NCBI RefSeq assembly: GCF_019739195.1
Contig: NZ_JAHHDS010000003.1
Location: 434,001-498,000, forward strand
Origin: Microcella sp.
GTDB taxonomy: Bacteria; Actinomycetota; Actinomycetes; Actinomycetales; Microbacteriaceae
DNA: 64,000 nucleotides
Direction of reading: 5' to 3'
Shown piece after piece: positions 1 through 8,216 of the stretch (its first letter is position 1; every line of letters begins with the position of its first letter). The notes under the pieces were generated by a model that ran no database searches, was not told the origin of the DNA, and was given only the letters and a program-made list of their open reading frames with translations. Position numbers and translations under genes: made by a program.

Positions 1-528
1 GTCGACGCCTTCGCGCCGCTGCTCACGCGCGTGCTGCTGCGGCGCGGTGCCGAGACGACTGCCCTGCTGCGCACGACCCGAGCCGTCACCGAACTGCGGG
101 CCGGGCATGCCGCCAACGCGCTGCCCGAGCACGCCGAAGCGACCGTCAACATGCGCATCGCCCCCGGGTCGAGCGTGGCCGAAGCGGTCGACGAGGTGCG
201 GCGCGCAATCGACGACGACCTGGTGCTCATCGATGTGCTGCTGCCGAGCGAGCCCTCCCCCGTCTCCCCCTCGTCAGGGCCCGAGTGGAACGACCTCGTC
301 GCGGCGATCGACGAACGTGTGCCCGGCCTGCTCGTGAGCCCCTACGTGATGATGCAGGCGAGCGACTCGCGCTTCTTCACCGCAATCAGTGATCACGTCT
401 ATCGCTTCGCGCCCTTCAGACTCAGCGCGGCAGAGCGCGCGTGCCTGCACGCCAAGAACGAGCGCATCCGCATCTCGTCGTTCCTCGAGGGCATCGCGAT
501 CTACGAAGCACTTGTGCGGCGTCGCTGA
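1..528 (+). CDS. M20-family metallopeptidase, C-terminal part
   Basis: Partial gene: the reading frame is open from base 1 and its start lies upstream of the window. The visible 175 residues hold the end of the dimerisation domain (NALPEHAEATVNMRIAPG) and the C-terminal part of the catalytic domain. The motif HAKNERI near the end matches the last metal-binding histidine of M20/M25/M40 amidohydrolases and carboxypeptidases, which use two zinc ions to cleave peptides or N-acyl amino acids. The substrate cannot be told from this fragment. The TGA stop abuts the stop codon of the convergent next gene with no spacer. Confident for the family only. Confidence 0.85.
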   Translation, partial: VDAFAPLLTRVLLRRGAETTALLRTTRAVTELRAGHAANALPEHAEATVNMRIAPGSSVAEAVDEVRRAIDDDLVLIDVLLPSEPSPVSPSSGPEWNDLVAAIDERVPGLLVSPYVMMQASDSRFFTAISDHVYRFAPFRLSAAERACLHAKNERIRISSFLEGIAIYEALVRRR

Positions 529-1425
529 CTACCCGCGCGCCGCGGCGTGCACCTGCGCGAGCCGGCGGGGAGCATCCGTCACCACGCCGTCGACGCCGAG
601 ATCGACCGCCTGCTGCCAGAGGTCGGCGCGGTTGAGCGTGTAGACGATGATGGTGAGGCCCGCGGCGCGCAGGCGCTCGGCGGCCTCTGGCTCGACCTGA
701 AACGACCGCAGGCTCGTCACCACCGTTGACGCCCCGTGCGCGGCCGCGAAGGCCACGGGGTCGTCGGGCAGTCGCCGCACAATGATCGCGCGCGGTAATG
801 ACGGGGCCTCACGCCACAGGTCGAGCAGCGTCGGCGTCTCGAAGCTCGCGAGCACGACGCGGTCTTGCACGCCGGCGCGGTAGATGGCGGCGACGACGGG
901 GCGCAGCTCATCGGGGGTCCAGACGCCTTTGAACTCGATGAGCGCGCGCGCGTTCGACGACTGCAGCAGCGGCAGAAACTCGGTGAAGGTCGGGATGCCC
1001 GTGCCCGCCCACGCGCTGCCGTACCAGCTGCCCGCGTCGAGAGCCTGCAGCTCGGCGAGCGTGCGGTCGGCGATCGGGCCGCTGCCGTTCGTGGTGCGGT
1101 CGAGTAGGTCATCGTGAAAGAGCACCGCGTGGCCATCGGCTGTCGCCTGCAGGTCTAGTTCGAGCACCTGGGCTCCGCTGCGCAGTGCGGCCTCGAAGGC
1201 CGGCAGGGTGTTCTCGGGGGCCGCGGCCGGGTCGCCGCGGTGGGCGACCGTGAGCGGCACTCCGTCGTTGAGCCCGAACGAGCCGAGCGGCTGCGCGGCG
1301 TGCACGGTGGCCGCCGTGTGGTCGAAGGTGAGAACGGCCACGAGGGCCAGGGTGGCGGTGAAGGCGGCCGCGCTGCGGCGCACTGAGTATCGACGAGGTC
1401 GGTCGATCGTGCGCGTCAGGGGCAT
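529..1425 (-). CDS. Secreted glycerophosphodiester phosphodiesterase
   Basis: 298 residues. An N-terminal basic stretch followed by a hydrophobic segment (about residues 18-44, ending in an AxA-like VHAA) suggests export by signal peptide. The GDPD TIM-barrel fold is shown by HRGD...PENT (residues about 62-73), ELDLQ and FHDD, which carry the catalytic His pair and the metal-binding Glu/Asp residues. The family hydrolyses glycerophosphodiesters to glycerol-3-phosphate and an alcohol, so it probably recovers phosphate or carbon from lipid or teichoic acid debris outside the membrane. Convergent with the M20 gene. Exact substrate unknown. Confidence 0.9.
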   Translation of the reverse strand: MPLTRTIDRPRRYSVRRSAAAFTATLALVAVLTFDHTAATVHAAQPLGSFGLNDGVPLTVAHRGDPAAAPENTLPAFEAALRSGAQVLELDLQATADGHAVLFHDDLLDRTTNGSGPIADRTLAELQALDAGSWYGSAWAGTGIPTFTEFLPLLQSSNARALIEFKGVWTPDELRPVVAAIYRAGVQDRVVLASFETPTLLDLWREAPSLPRAIIVRRLPDDPVAFAAAHGASTVVTSLRSFQVEPEAAERLRAAGLTIIVYTLNRADLWQQAVDLGVDGVVTDAPRRLAQVHAAARG

Positions 1426-1484
1426 CGCGTTCGCTTTCAGACGGTCACCGCGTCATTACGGTGCAGCCATGCTAGCGCAGCCCG

Positions 1485-2996
1485 TTACCGTTCTGTGACC
1501 TGAACGTCGTTCGCTGCTCGTGAGCCGCCGAGCGAGCGGCCACGAGTCGTTGCCGCCGTTGCCGCGATCGACCGCGCCATGCCCGAGAAGATGATGCCGT
1601 GGAAGGGGAAGACCGCCGCCCAATAGAGCCGCCCGCCGAGCCCGGACGGAAAGAAGATGGCGCGCTGCACGAGCCGTGAGCGCCCGCCCGGTCGTTTCTC
1701 GACCGTGAACTCGAGCCACGCGCGCCCGGGCAGCTTCATCTCGGCACGCAGCCGCAAGAAGCGCCCGCGCTCAAGCCGCTCGACACGCCAGAAGTCGAGC
1801 GCCTCGCCCTGGGCGAGTCGATCGGGGTCACGTCTGCCGCGCCGCAGCCCGACTCCCCCGACGAGCTTGTCGAGCCAGCCGCGTGCCGCCCAGGCCACCG
1901 GCAGCGAGTACCAGCCGTTGTCGCCGCCGATGCCCTCGACCACGCGCCAGAGCGCCTCGGGCGGGGCCGACGACTCGGCCTCCTGCCGGTCGGTGAAGAC
2001 GGTGTGGCCGCTCCACTCGGGGTCGCTCGGCAGCAGGTCGCTCGGCGCACCCTGCACGGTCGAGTTCTGCCAGCTCGTCTCGACTTCGCCCTCGCGCATC
2101 TTGGCGAGCGCGTAGCGCACGGCGAGCCGATAGCCCGTGAGCCCGGCGGCGGGCGGCTCGATGTAGTCGTCGATGTCGTGCTCGCTGCGCACTGCGTCGT
2201 ACTGCAGGCTCGAGATAATCGGCACCGCGAGCGCGCGCGGAATCGGCGTCACCAGGTTCACCCACTGGCTCGCCAGGTAGGGCGTCAGCACCGGCAGGCT
2301 CGCGATGGGGCGCTGCTTGAGGCCGGCCTCCACTGCGTAGCCGTTCATCATCTGCCCGTAGCGCAGCACATCGGGGCCTCCGATATCGAAGGCCCGGTTG
2401 ACGTCGGCCGGCAAAGTGGCGGCTGTGACCAGGTAGTGGAGAACATCCCGCACCGCGATCGGCTGAATGAAATTGCGCACCCATTTCGGGGCCGGCATGT
2501 ACGGCAGCACCTCGGTCAGGTGCCGGATCATCTCGAAGCTCGCCGAGCCCGAACCGATCACTACTCCGGCCTGCAGCGCCGCCGTCGGCACGCCGCTCGC
2601 CATGAGAATGTCGCCGACCTCTTTGCGGCTGCGCAAGTGGGCCGAGAGCGGGCCGTCGGGGTGCAGGCCGCCGAGGTAGACAATGCGGCCCACCTTCGCC
2701 GCGGCCGCGGCGCGCGCCACCGTCGAGGCCACCTGCCGCTCGGTGCGCTCGAAGTCGCCCGCGCTACTCATCGAGTGCACGAGGTAGTACAGAACATCGA
2801 TTCCGGCGACTGCGCGCTCGACGTCGGCGGAGCGACTCAGGTCACCCACCTCGACCTCGACGTCACCCGCCCACGGCACGTCGCGCAACCGCACCGGGTC
2901 GCGCACGAATACGCGCACCTCGTGGCCGGCATCGAGCAGGCGCGGCACCAGGCGCCCGCCGATGTAGCCGGTCGCCCCGGTCACGAGCATCTTCAT
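1485..2996 (-). CDS. NAD(P)-binding (atypical SDR) protein with C-terminal DUF2867 domain
   Basis: 503 residues. The first ~300 form an extended/atypical short-chain dehydrogenase fold with the nucleotide-binding GATGYIGG at residues 7-14; a YxxxK catalytic pair is not obvious, so it may bind NAD(P) without classic SDR chemistry. The remaining ~180 residues match the DUF2867 style (EALWRVVEGIGGDNGWYS, then FLRLRAEMKLPGRAWLEF). The two-domain fusion is common in actinobacteria and has no settled function. ATG start is supported by a -10 box TAGCGT exactly 6 bases upstream, so the mRNA is probably leaderless. Divergent from mutY, only 57 bases apart. Confidence 0.85.
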   Translation of the reverse strand: MKMLVTGATGYIGGRLVPRLLDAGHEVRVFVRDPVRLRDVPWAGDVEVEVGDLSRSADVERAVAGIDVLYYLVHSMSSAGDFERTERQVASTVARAAAAAKVGRIVYLGGLHPDGPLSAHLRSRKEVGDILMASGVPTAALQAGVVIGSGSASFEMIRHLTEVLPYMPAPKWVRNFIQPIAVRDVLHYLVTAATLPADVNRAFDIGGPDVLRYGQMMNGYAVEAGLKQRPIASLPVLTPYLASQWVNLVTPIPRALAVPIISSLQYDAVRSEHDIDDYIEPPAAGLTGYRLAVRYALAKMREGEVETSWQNSTVQGAPSDLLPSDPEWSGHTVFTDRQEAESSAPPEALWRVVEGIGGDNGWYSLPVAWAARGWLDKLVGGVGLRRGRRDPDRLAQGEALDFWRVERLERGRFLRLRAEMKLPGRAWLEFTVEKRPGGRSRLVQRAIFFPSGLGGRLYWAAVFPFHGIIFSGMARSIAATAATTRGRSLGGSRAANDVQVTER

Positions 2997-3002
2997 GTCG
3001 CC

Positions 3003-3008
3003 ACGCTA
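3003..3008 (-). promoter_or_regulatory. -10 box of leaderless promoter for the SDR/DUF2867 gene
   Basis: Minus-strand TAGCGT, 6 bases before ATG at 2996. It fits the TAnnnT -10 consensus and the spacing seen at other starts in this window. No clear -35 box. Confidence 0.5.
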
Positions 3009-3040
3009 GGGGCGCGCGCTGAGAGTTGCCCCGCACGCCG

Positions 3041-3046
3041 TAGCGT
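3041..3046 (+). promoter_or_regulatory. -10 box of promoter for mutY
   Basis: TAGCGT, 7 bases before GTG at 3054. Together with the box at 3003-3008 it makes a compact divergent promoter pair. The spacer GGAGGCC could also be read as a Shine-Dalgarno sequence. Confidence 0.45.
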
Positions 3047-3053
3047 GGAGGCC

Positions 3054-3965
3054 GTGCAGACCACGGGCAACGAACAGCGGCGTGCGAGCATCCCGCCCCG
3101 CGTCATCGCGTGGTTCGCCGAGAACGCGCGCGACCTGCCGTGGCGGCGGCCCGGGTTCAGCGCGTGGGGCACGCTCGTGAGCGAGATCATGCTGCAGCAG
3201 ACGCCGGTCGCACGGGTGATTCCCCGGCTCGAGCAGTGGCTCGCACGCTGGCCCACCCCTGACGCGCTCGCTGCTGACTCCCCCGCCGAGGCCGTGCGCG
3301 CGTGGGACCGCCTCGGCTATCCGCGCCGCGCCCTGCGTCTGCATGCCGCGGCCGTCGCGATCAGCGAGCAGCATGGCGGGGTCGTGCCCGATGACGTGGA
3401 TGCTCTTCTCTCCCTGCCCGGAATCGGCGACTACACCGCCCGCGCCGTCGCGGCGTTCGCCTACGGCAAGCCCGTGCCGGTCGTCGACGTCAACACTCGC
3501 CGGGTGCTGGCCCGCGCCGTTACTGGTCTGGGCGAAGCCGGGCCCGCACGCACTCGCGCTGACCTCGCCACGATGCAGGCGCTGCTGCCGAGTGACCCTG
3601 CTGACGCGCGGGCGTTCAACGCCGGCGCCATGGAGCTCGGCCAGACGGTGTGCGTCGCCCGAAGCCCGAAGTGCGCGGCCTGCCCGATCGCCGAGCTGTG
3701 CGCCTGGCGCGCGGCCGGCTACCCCGAGTACGAGGGTCCGGCCGCACCCCGCCAGACGCGCTTCGAGGGCAGCGACCGCCAGGTGCGCGGGCTCATCATG
3801 CGCGAGCTGCGCCTCAGCGACACCCCCGTGCCGGCCGAGGTGATCGAGCAGCTCTGGCCCGACTCGGTGCAGCGCGAGCGCGCGCTCGCGGGCCTGCTCG
3901 CCGACGGCCTCGCCATCGGCTCGGTCGACGAGGGCTACGGCCTGCCCGGCTCCCACTCGGGCTGA
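3054..3965 (+). CDS. mutY: A/G-specific adenine DNA glycosylase
   Basis: 303 residues. Removes adenine mispaired with 8-oxoguanine in base excision repair. Seen: catalytic Glu in SEIMLQQT, helix-hairpin-helix LPGIGDYTARAV, the Asp of VVDVNTRRVLAR, and the [4Fe-4S] ligands C-x6-C-x2-C-x5-C in CVARSPKCAACPIAELC. The open frame extends far upstream, but that part is shadow of the opposite gene; GTG at 3054 is chosen because it lies in the intergenic gap behind a -10 box (GTG at 3045 is an alternative). Shorter than enzymes of ~350 residues: the C-terminal NUDIX-like 8-oxoG recognition domain is replaced by a short winged tail. Confidence 0.93.
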   Translation: MQTTGNEQRRASIPPRVIAWFAENARDLPWRRPGFSAWGTLVSEIMLQQTPVARVIPRLEQWLARWPTPDALAADSPAEAVRAWDRLGYPRRALRLHAAAVAISEQHGGVVPDDVDALLSLPGIGDYTARAVAAFAYGKPVPVVDVNTRRVLARAVTGLGEAGPARTRADLATMQALLPSDPADARAFNAGAMELGQTVCVARSPKCAACPIAELCAWRAAGYPEYEGPAAPRQTRFEGSDRQVRGLIMRELRLSDTPVPAEVIEQLWPDSVQRERALAGLLADGLAIGSVDEGYGLPGSHSG

Positions 3966-3967
3966 CG

Positions 3968-3973
3968 TATCAT
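3968..3973 (+). promoter_or_regulatory. -10 box of leaderless promoter for small membrane protein
   Basis: TATCAT, 6 bases before the ATG at 3980, lying directly after the mutY stop codon. It suggests that the small gene has its own leaderless transcript. Confidence 0.5.
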
Positions 3974-3979
3974 CGGATC

Positions 3980-4132
3980 ATGACACTCGACGACGGAGCC
4001 CCTGCGCTCACTCGGCTGGAGAAGTTCTCTGTTCTGCTCTTCGGCGGCTTCGCGGCTCTGATCGTGTTGCCGTCGCTCGTCTTCATCGCCATCTCGATCT
4101 TCTCGACCGGCGCCATCAAGCTCGACCACTAG
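3980..4132 (+). CDS. Small single-pass membrane protein, 50 residues
   Basis: I do not recognise a family. The 50-residue product has a charged N-terminus (residues 1-15), one long hydrophobic segment (about 17-45, FSVLLFGGFAALIVLPSLVFIAISIF) and a short polar tail ending KLDH. ATG at 3980 is preceded by a well-placed TATCAT -10 box, which argues that it is expressed. A 3-base gap separates its stop from the end of the convergent SUMF1 gene. It could be a small regulatory or stress-related membrane peptide; nothing in the context decides. Confidence 0.6.
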   Translation: MTLDDGAPALTRLEKFSVLLFGGFAALIVLPSLVFIAISIFSTGAIKLDH

Positions 4133-4135
4133 GCG

Positions 4136-4861
4136 TCAGGGGGCCTGCTCGTCGACGTCGCGAGCACATCGGAACCCTGGCCCTCCGGCTCCGTCGTACC
4201 CGGTGAAGTCGGGCAGCGCCCCGCGCCGGAACGAGCCCCGGGCGTACTCGTTCGTGTAGAACCATGAACCGCCGCGGAGCACTCTGCACGTGCCGTCGGC
4301 CGACGGTGAACGGTGCGAGCTGCCGTCATAGGGTCGCAACGCATCGCTCACCCACTCTTCGACGTTTCCGGCGAGATGGTGCACACCCTCGACGCTCGCC
4401 CCGCCCGGAAAGCGGTCGATCGTCACGGTCGTGACGCCGAGTGCCTTCGCGTTGTCCCACACCACGGCTCTCGACTCGTCGAATGTGTCGCCCCACGGCC
4501 AGCGACGGCCCTGCTGGCCGCGCGCGGCGCGCTCCCACTCGGCTTCGGTAGGCAGGCGCAGGCCCGCCCAGGCGGCGTAGGCCGAAGCCTCGAACCACGA
4601 CACGCGCTCGACGGGGTGGCGCCGTAGCTCGGGCTCGACCGCTCGACGGTTCGCGTCGGGAAAGTCGGGTGGCGTGGGGGCACCAGTGGCTGCACAGAAG
4701 TGCGCGTACTGCTCGACCGTCACGGGGTAGCAGTCGATCTCGAATGCGGGCAGATACTCGACGCGCTCGGGCGCCTCGAGGTCGAACTCGTCGCTGCCGC
4801 GCACGAACTCTCCCGCCGGGATGCGCACGAGGTCGTGGCCCGGCTTCAGTTCGCCGTTCAT
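4136..4861 (-). CDS. SUMF1 / formylglycine-generating-enzyme-fold protein (second of pair)
   Basis: 241 residues spanning one complete SUMF1 (FGE-sulfatase) domain: IPAGEFVRGSDE at the start, EIDCYPVTVEQYAHF, PVERVSWFEASAYAAWAGLRLPTEAEWERAARG, WPWGD, GNVEEWVSDA, VLRGGSWF and the final GFRCARD. The cysteine pair that binds copper in true formylglycine-generating enzymes is not present in the segment after RGGSW, so sulfatase activation is unlikely. SUMF1-fold proteins also include EgtB-type oxidases and ligand-binding domains. ATG start overlaps the previous gene by 4 bases, so the pair is translationally coupled. The location opposite a PucR regulator suggests a tie to nucleoside metabolism, by inference only. 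Confidence 0.8.
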   Translation of the reverse strand: MNGELKPGHDLVRIPAGEFVRGSDEFDLEAPERVEYLPAFEIDCYPVTVEQYAHFCAATGAPTPPDFPDANRRAVEPELRRHPVERVSWFEASAYAAWAGLRLPTEAEWERAARGQQGRRWPWGDTFDESRAVVWDNAKALGVTTVTIDRFPGGASVEGVHHLAGNVEEWVSDALRPYDGSSHRSPSADGTCRVLRGGSWFYTNEYARGSFRRGALPDFTGYDGAGGPGFRCARDVDEQAP

Positions 4862-5604
4862 GCCCGAGCCTCGAGCTGAGGCGCCACGGTCGACGCGCAG
4901 CGGAAGGTGGGCCCGCCGAGCCCCCAGAAGTGCTCGTCAGAGAGGTCTTCGTCTTCGAAGCACCGGTAGGTGATGCGGGCGTGGGTCTGCGAGAAGATCC
5001 AACTGCCGCCGCGCAGCACTCGATAGCCCTGCTGGTACCCGATCGAGTCGTAGCCGCTGCCCGCATACCCGCGGTAGACGTCGTCGACCCACTCCTCGAC
5101 CAAGCCGACCATCTGCTCACAGCCGTAGGGTGATGCGCCCTGGGGTCGCGCAGTCACCGGTTCGCTGTGCACTCCCGTGACGGCCGCGGTCTCCCAGGTC
5201 AGCGCGCGGTCGGCATCGAACCGGTCTCCCCACGGAAAGACCAGCCCTTGCCCGCCTCCCGCCGCCTTCTCCCACTCCGCCTCGGTCGGCAGACGCTTGC
5301 CCGCCCACCGCGCGTACTCGCAGGCGTTCAGCCAGTTCACCATGACGGGGTGGTCGCCGTACCCTTCCGGGATGCGGCCGCCCTGCCAGTACGAGGGCGC
5401 TCGAGCACCCGTACTGTCGACATAGGCCGCATAGTCGTCGTTGGTCACCGGATACTTGTCCATCCAGAACTCGGGCACATACACACGGCGGCGCGGCGCT
5501 TCGCGCTCGTAGTCATCGCAGCCCATCCACGAGTAGCCCTCGGGCACGTGCACGAGCGTGCTCGCGCCTTTGACGGCGGCGATGGCGGGTTCCATGGTGA
5601 CCAC
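4858..5604 (-). CDS. SUMF1 / formylglycine-generating-enzyme-fold protein (first of pair)
   Basis: 248 residues, a paralogue of the next gene with the same domain layout: VPEGYSWMGCDDYEREAPRRRV, FWMDKYPVTNDDYAAYV, HPVMVNWLNACEYARWAGKRLPTEAEWEKAAGG, FPWGD, GLVEEWVDDV, RVLRGGSWIFS and TFRCAS. It too lacks the CxxxxC copper site of real FGE. GTG start at 5604 is set by AAAGGAG 6 bases upstream. A good -35 (TTGACA) and a -10 inside a palindrome lie 100-130 bases upstream. Reads divergently from the PucR regulator, which is the usual arrangement for a regulator and its target. Substrate unknown. Confidence 0.8.
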   Translation of the reverse strand: MVTMEPAIAAVKGASTLVHVPEGYSWMGCDDYEREAPRRRVYVPEFWMDKYPVTNDDYAAYVDSTGARAPSYWQGGRIPEGYGDHPVMVNWLNACEYARWAGKRLPTEAEWEKAAGGGQGLVFPWGDRFDADRALTWETAAVTGVHSEPVTARPQGASPYGCEQMVGLVEEWVDDVYRGYAGSGYDSIGYQQGYRVLRGGSWIFSQTHARITYRCFEDEDLSDEHFWGLGGPTFRCASTVAPQLEARA

Positions 5605-5700
5605 AGCGGGCTCCTTTCGCGGGCATCCGGCACTGGATGCTCGCTCTGAGTCTGCTCACAGGCTCCCGTCACAACAACGCACAGATTGTCTGGTCTCACC

Positions 5701-5714
5701 TGCTCATATGTGCA
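5701..5714. promoter_or_regulatory. Candidate operator, imperfect palindrome TGCTCA-TA-TGTGCA
   Basis: Fourteen bases with 6 of 7 pairs complementary, centred on CATATG, between the divergent SUMF1 pair and pucR gene. A further TGCTCA half-site lies at 5653-5658. The same half-sites recur at 16032-16037 and four times at 19443-19487. The palindrome covers the -10 box of the leftward promoter, so a bound protein would block it. The binding protein is unknown; the neighbouring PucR regulator is the first candidate. Confidence 0.45.
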
Positions 5715-5734
5715 ATGGGTGGACAACCTGTCAA
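5705..5734 (-). promoter_or_regulatory. Promoter for the SUMF1 gene pair
   Basis: Minus-strand -35 TTGACA (5729-5734) and -10 CATATG (5705-5710) with an 18-base spacer. The -35 is a perfect sigma-70-type hexamer. The predicted transcript has a leader of about 95 bases before GTG at 5604. Confidence 0.5.
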
Positions 5735-5754
5735 GCCTTCGCGAAGGTGCAAGG

Positions 5755-7314
5755 GTGGCTCTCACCGTGCATGACCTCGTGACGCTGCCGGCGCTGGCAG
5801 CCGCAGCGCCCCAGATCGTCAGCGGGAGTCCCGATCGCGGAGTGCGCTGGGTGCACACCTCAGAGATCTTCGATATCGCCACGCTGCTCAAGGGCGGTGA
5901 GGCGCTGTTGACCTCGGGGCTCGGGCTCGTCGGTGCGAACGAGTCGCGGCTGCGCGCCTATGCCCGATCGCTCAGAGAGATCGACGTGGGCGCTCTCTTG
6001 TTCGAAGTCGGCAGAACCTTCAGCGAGGTTCCCCCTGCCATCATCGACGAGCTGCGCGAGTCGCCCGTCGCCCTGGTGCGGCTCGACGGCGTGGTGCCGT
6101 TCATCGACATCACCGAAGCCGCGCACCGCTTGATTCTCGACGCCGAGTCGATGTCGTTGCGGGCCTCGGATCGTGCGACGACCCGTTTCATGGAGGTCTT
6201 GCTCAACGGTGGCGGCGTCGCCGGCATTCTGGGCTCGATCGATGACCTCACGGGGGCTCCTGCCGCGTTCATCGACAGCGAGGGCCGCGAGATCGCCGCG
6301 ACCGGAACGGTGCCGCAGTACGCACGCGAGCTCGAGAGACCGGTCGAGGTGTTCGGTGAGCGCCGCGGATCGATCCGCTCGGCAGCTGCGGTCACCGCCG
6401 ACCACCGCGTCATCATCGACCGTGGTGCGGCGGCCATGGCGCTCGAGTTGACCCGCTCGGGCCCCACGATGCCGACACGGCGCTATGCGCACGAGCAGCT
6501 GCTGCAATCGTTGCTCTCGGGAGACATCTCGGTGACCGAGCTCGAGGCGCGCGCACGTTCTCTCGGCATCGTGATCGGGCAGGCGAACTCGGTGGTCGCC
6601 GTGGCGTGCTTCATCGCACCAGGGCGCGGAATCGACGACGGCTATGTGCACCTCGTCGACACGGTGCCCCGAGCATTCGGGCCATCGATCATCGGGCGCG
6701 TGGGCCCCAGCGTCGTCTTCATCAGCGCACTGGACCGCTCGCAGCCGCTCGACTCGGTGCGAAGCACCCTGACGCGAGTGACCACGGCACCGAGCGGACT
6801 CTTCCGCTCGGTCACAGCAGGCGAGATCGTCGACACGTGGGGCGACGTGCCCTCGTCTCTTCGAGCCGCCCTCGATGCCGCGAACCTGGCGCCCTTGCTC
6901 GGGCAGAACGCGGTGATGCTGGCAGAAGACACCGCCCTGTTCCGGCTGCTGCGCACCATCGACGACGCAGGGGGCCTGGACGACTTCGTCACGGCGCAGC
7001 TGGGTGCCGTGCTCGAGTTCGACGCCCGACGCGGTAGTGAACTGCTGAGCACTCTCATCGAGCTGTTCCGCGCCGGGGGCAGCCGCACAGCCGCAGCTCG
7101 TGCGCTGGGCATCAGACGCCAGACGCTCTACGACCGCATCGATCGGCTCGAGTCGCTGCTCGGGGCCGATGCCCTCACCGATTCCGCGCGAGCCGTGACT
7201 CTGCACGTCGCAACGCTCGCCTGGGCGATCACCACCCGAACGGCGCGAGCGCCCGTCGGCCTGAGTGACCGAACTCGACGCACCTCCTATTCCGCAGAGA
7301 GCAATTCGCGGTAG
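5755..7314 (+). CDS. PucR-family transcriptional regulator
   Basis: 519 residues. N-terminal PucR domain (about 1-125: LTVHDLVTLPALAAAAPQIVSG, VRWVHTSEI, GEALLTSGLGL), a central CdaR/GGDEF-like region (about 260-400) and a C-terminal PucR helix-turn-helix (GGSRTAAARALGIRRQTLYDRIDRLESLLG, about 445-475). The family controls purine, amino acid and related catabolic genes. The frame is open from 5686, but GTG at 5755 is preferred: GAAGG lies 7 bases upstream and the family usually starts just before LTV.DLL. Its last 28 bases overlap the end of the convergent nucleoside hydrolase gene. Likely regulates the SUMF1 pair and/or the nucleoside operon. Confidence 0.9.
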   Translation: MALTVHDLVTLPALAAAAPQIVSGSPDRGVRWVHTSEIFDIATLLKGGEALLTSGLGLVGANESRLRAYARSLREIDVGALLFEVGRTFSEVPPAIIDELRESPVALVRLDGVVPFIDITEAAHRLILDAESMSLRASDRATTRFMEVLLNGGGVAGILGSIDDLTGAPAAFIDSEGREIAATGTVPQYARELERPVEVFGERRGSIRSAAAVTADHRVIIDRGAAAMALELTRSGPTMPTRRYAHEQLLQSLLSGDISVTELEARARSLGIVIGQANSVVAVACFIAPGRGIDDGYVHLVDTVPRAFGPSIIGRVGPSVVFISALDRSQPLDSVRSTLTRVTTAPSGLFRSVTAGEIVDTWGDVPSSLRAALDAANLAPLLGQNAVMLAEDTALFRLLRTIDDAGGLDDFVTAQLGAVLEFDARRGSELLSTLIELFRAGGSRTAAARALGIRRQTLYDRIDRLESLLGADALTDSARAVTLHVATLAWAITTRTARAPVGLSDRTRRTSYSAESNSR

Positions 7315-8216
7315 GCCGCGAAGAATCCCTCCGCGTCGATGTCGGTGATGACCGTCGCGTTCGGAGCATTGCGCGTCGGGCGGTCGTCCATGAGTGAGTA
7401 CCCGCTGGTGAGGCCCGGTCGAGTGTCGACCTCGACGTAGAGCTGCCGCGACGCTCTGATGAGATCAGGGCGCACGAGAAGCATGGCCGTCAACGAGTCG
7501 GGATGCGTGCTGCCGTCGATGCCCACGGTTCGATTGAACTCGAGGTTCGGGGTGTCGAGAATGCGGAAGAACTCGGCGAGCGGCGTACCGAGCGCGGCGA
7601 GCTGCTCGAGCTGCTCGCTCGTCCATAGTGCACGCTCGAGCGTGAGCGTCCAGGTGACGATCGTGGTCTCGAATCCGGCAGCGAGCACGAGCTGGGCGGC
7701 CTCAGGGTCGACATAGAAGTTGTACTCGGCCGCCGCGGTGATGTTGCCGATCGAGTTCTCGCACCCTCCCATAATCCAGAGCGAGCGGGCCTTTCGCGGC
7801 AGATCGCGATCGAGTGCCACGGCCGTCGCGATGTTGGTGAGCGGCCCGATCGCGACGATGTCGATCTCGCCCGGGTTCTCATCGACAATGCGCACGATCG
7901 CCTCAGCGGCCCGCTCATCGCTCGGCGCCTGTGTCGGAACGGGCCACGCGTGATTGCCCTTGCCATCACCGTGGGCGCTCGCCTCCACCCACTCGCGCAG
8001 CAGCGGCGTTCGGGCGCCGAGGTGCACCGGCACCTCGCCTCTCCGACCGGCCTGCTCGATTGTGATGAGGGCGTTCTGAACCTGCTGATCGAACGCGACG
8101 TTGCCCGCGACGATCGTCACAGCCTCGAGTTGAGCCGAGGGGTGGCGAAGCCCGACCAGCATGGCGAAGCTGTCGTCAGCGGCCGTGTCGGTATCGATGA
8201 TCATGCGTCGAGTCAC
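7287..8216 (-). CDS. Nucleoside hydrolase (IUNH family), last gene of nucleoside operon
   Basis: 309 residues. Cleaves the N-glycosidic bond of ribonucleosides to free base and ribose. The calcium-binding N-terminal motif is DTDTAADDS (family DxDxGxDD, here with Ala for Gly), with VAIGPLTNIA, WIMGGCENSIGN and AEYNFYVDPEAA further on, all typical of IUNH enzymes. GTG at 8216 is chosen because AAGGAG lies 5 bases upstream and GTGA overlaps the previous stop; ATG at 8204 would start right at the metal motif. About the same length as the second hydrolase at 16049-17002 but clearly diverged. Base preference cannot be read from sequence. Confidence 0.9.
   Translation of the reverse strand: MTRRMIIDTDTAADDSFAMLVGLRHPSAQLEAVTIVAGNVAFDQQVQNALITIEQAGRRGEVPVHLGARTPLLREWVEASAHGDGKGNHAWPVPTQAPSDERAAEAIVRIVDENPGEIDIVAIGPLTNIATAVALDRDLPRKARSLWIMGGCENSIGNITAAAEYNFYVDPEAAQLVLAAGFETTIVTWTLTLERALWTSEQLEQLAALGTPLAEFFRILDTPNLEFNRTVGIDGSTHPDSLTAMLLVRPDLIRASRQLYVEVDTRPGLTSGYSLMDDRPTRNAPNATVITDIDAEGFFAAYRELLSAE

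Noticed and set aside
2004-3053. Long plus-strand open frame running into mutY
   Set aside because: It is the mirror of the minus-strand SDR/DUF2867 gene, has no recognisable domain, and mutY begins in the intergenic gap with its own -10 box.
4136-5604. SUMF1 pair as true formylglycine-generating enzymes
   Set aside because: The copper-binding cysteine pair is missing in both and no sulfatase gene is in the window.
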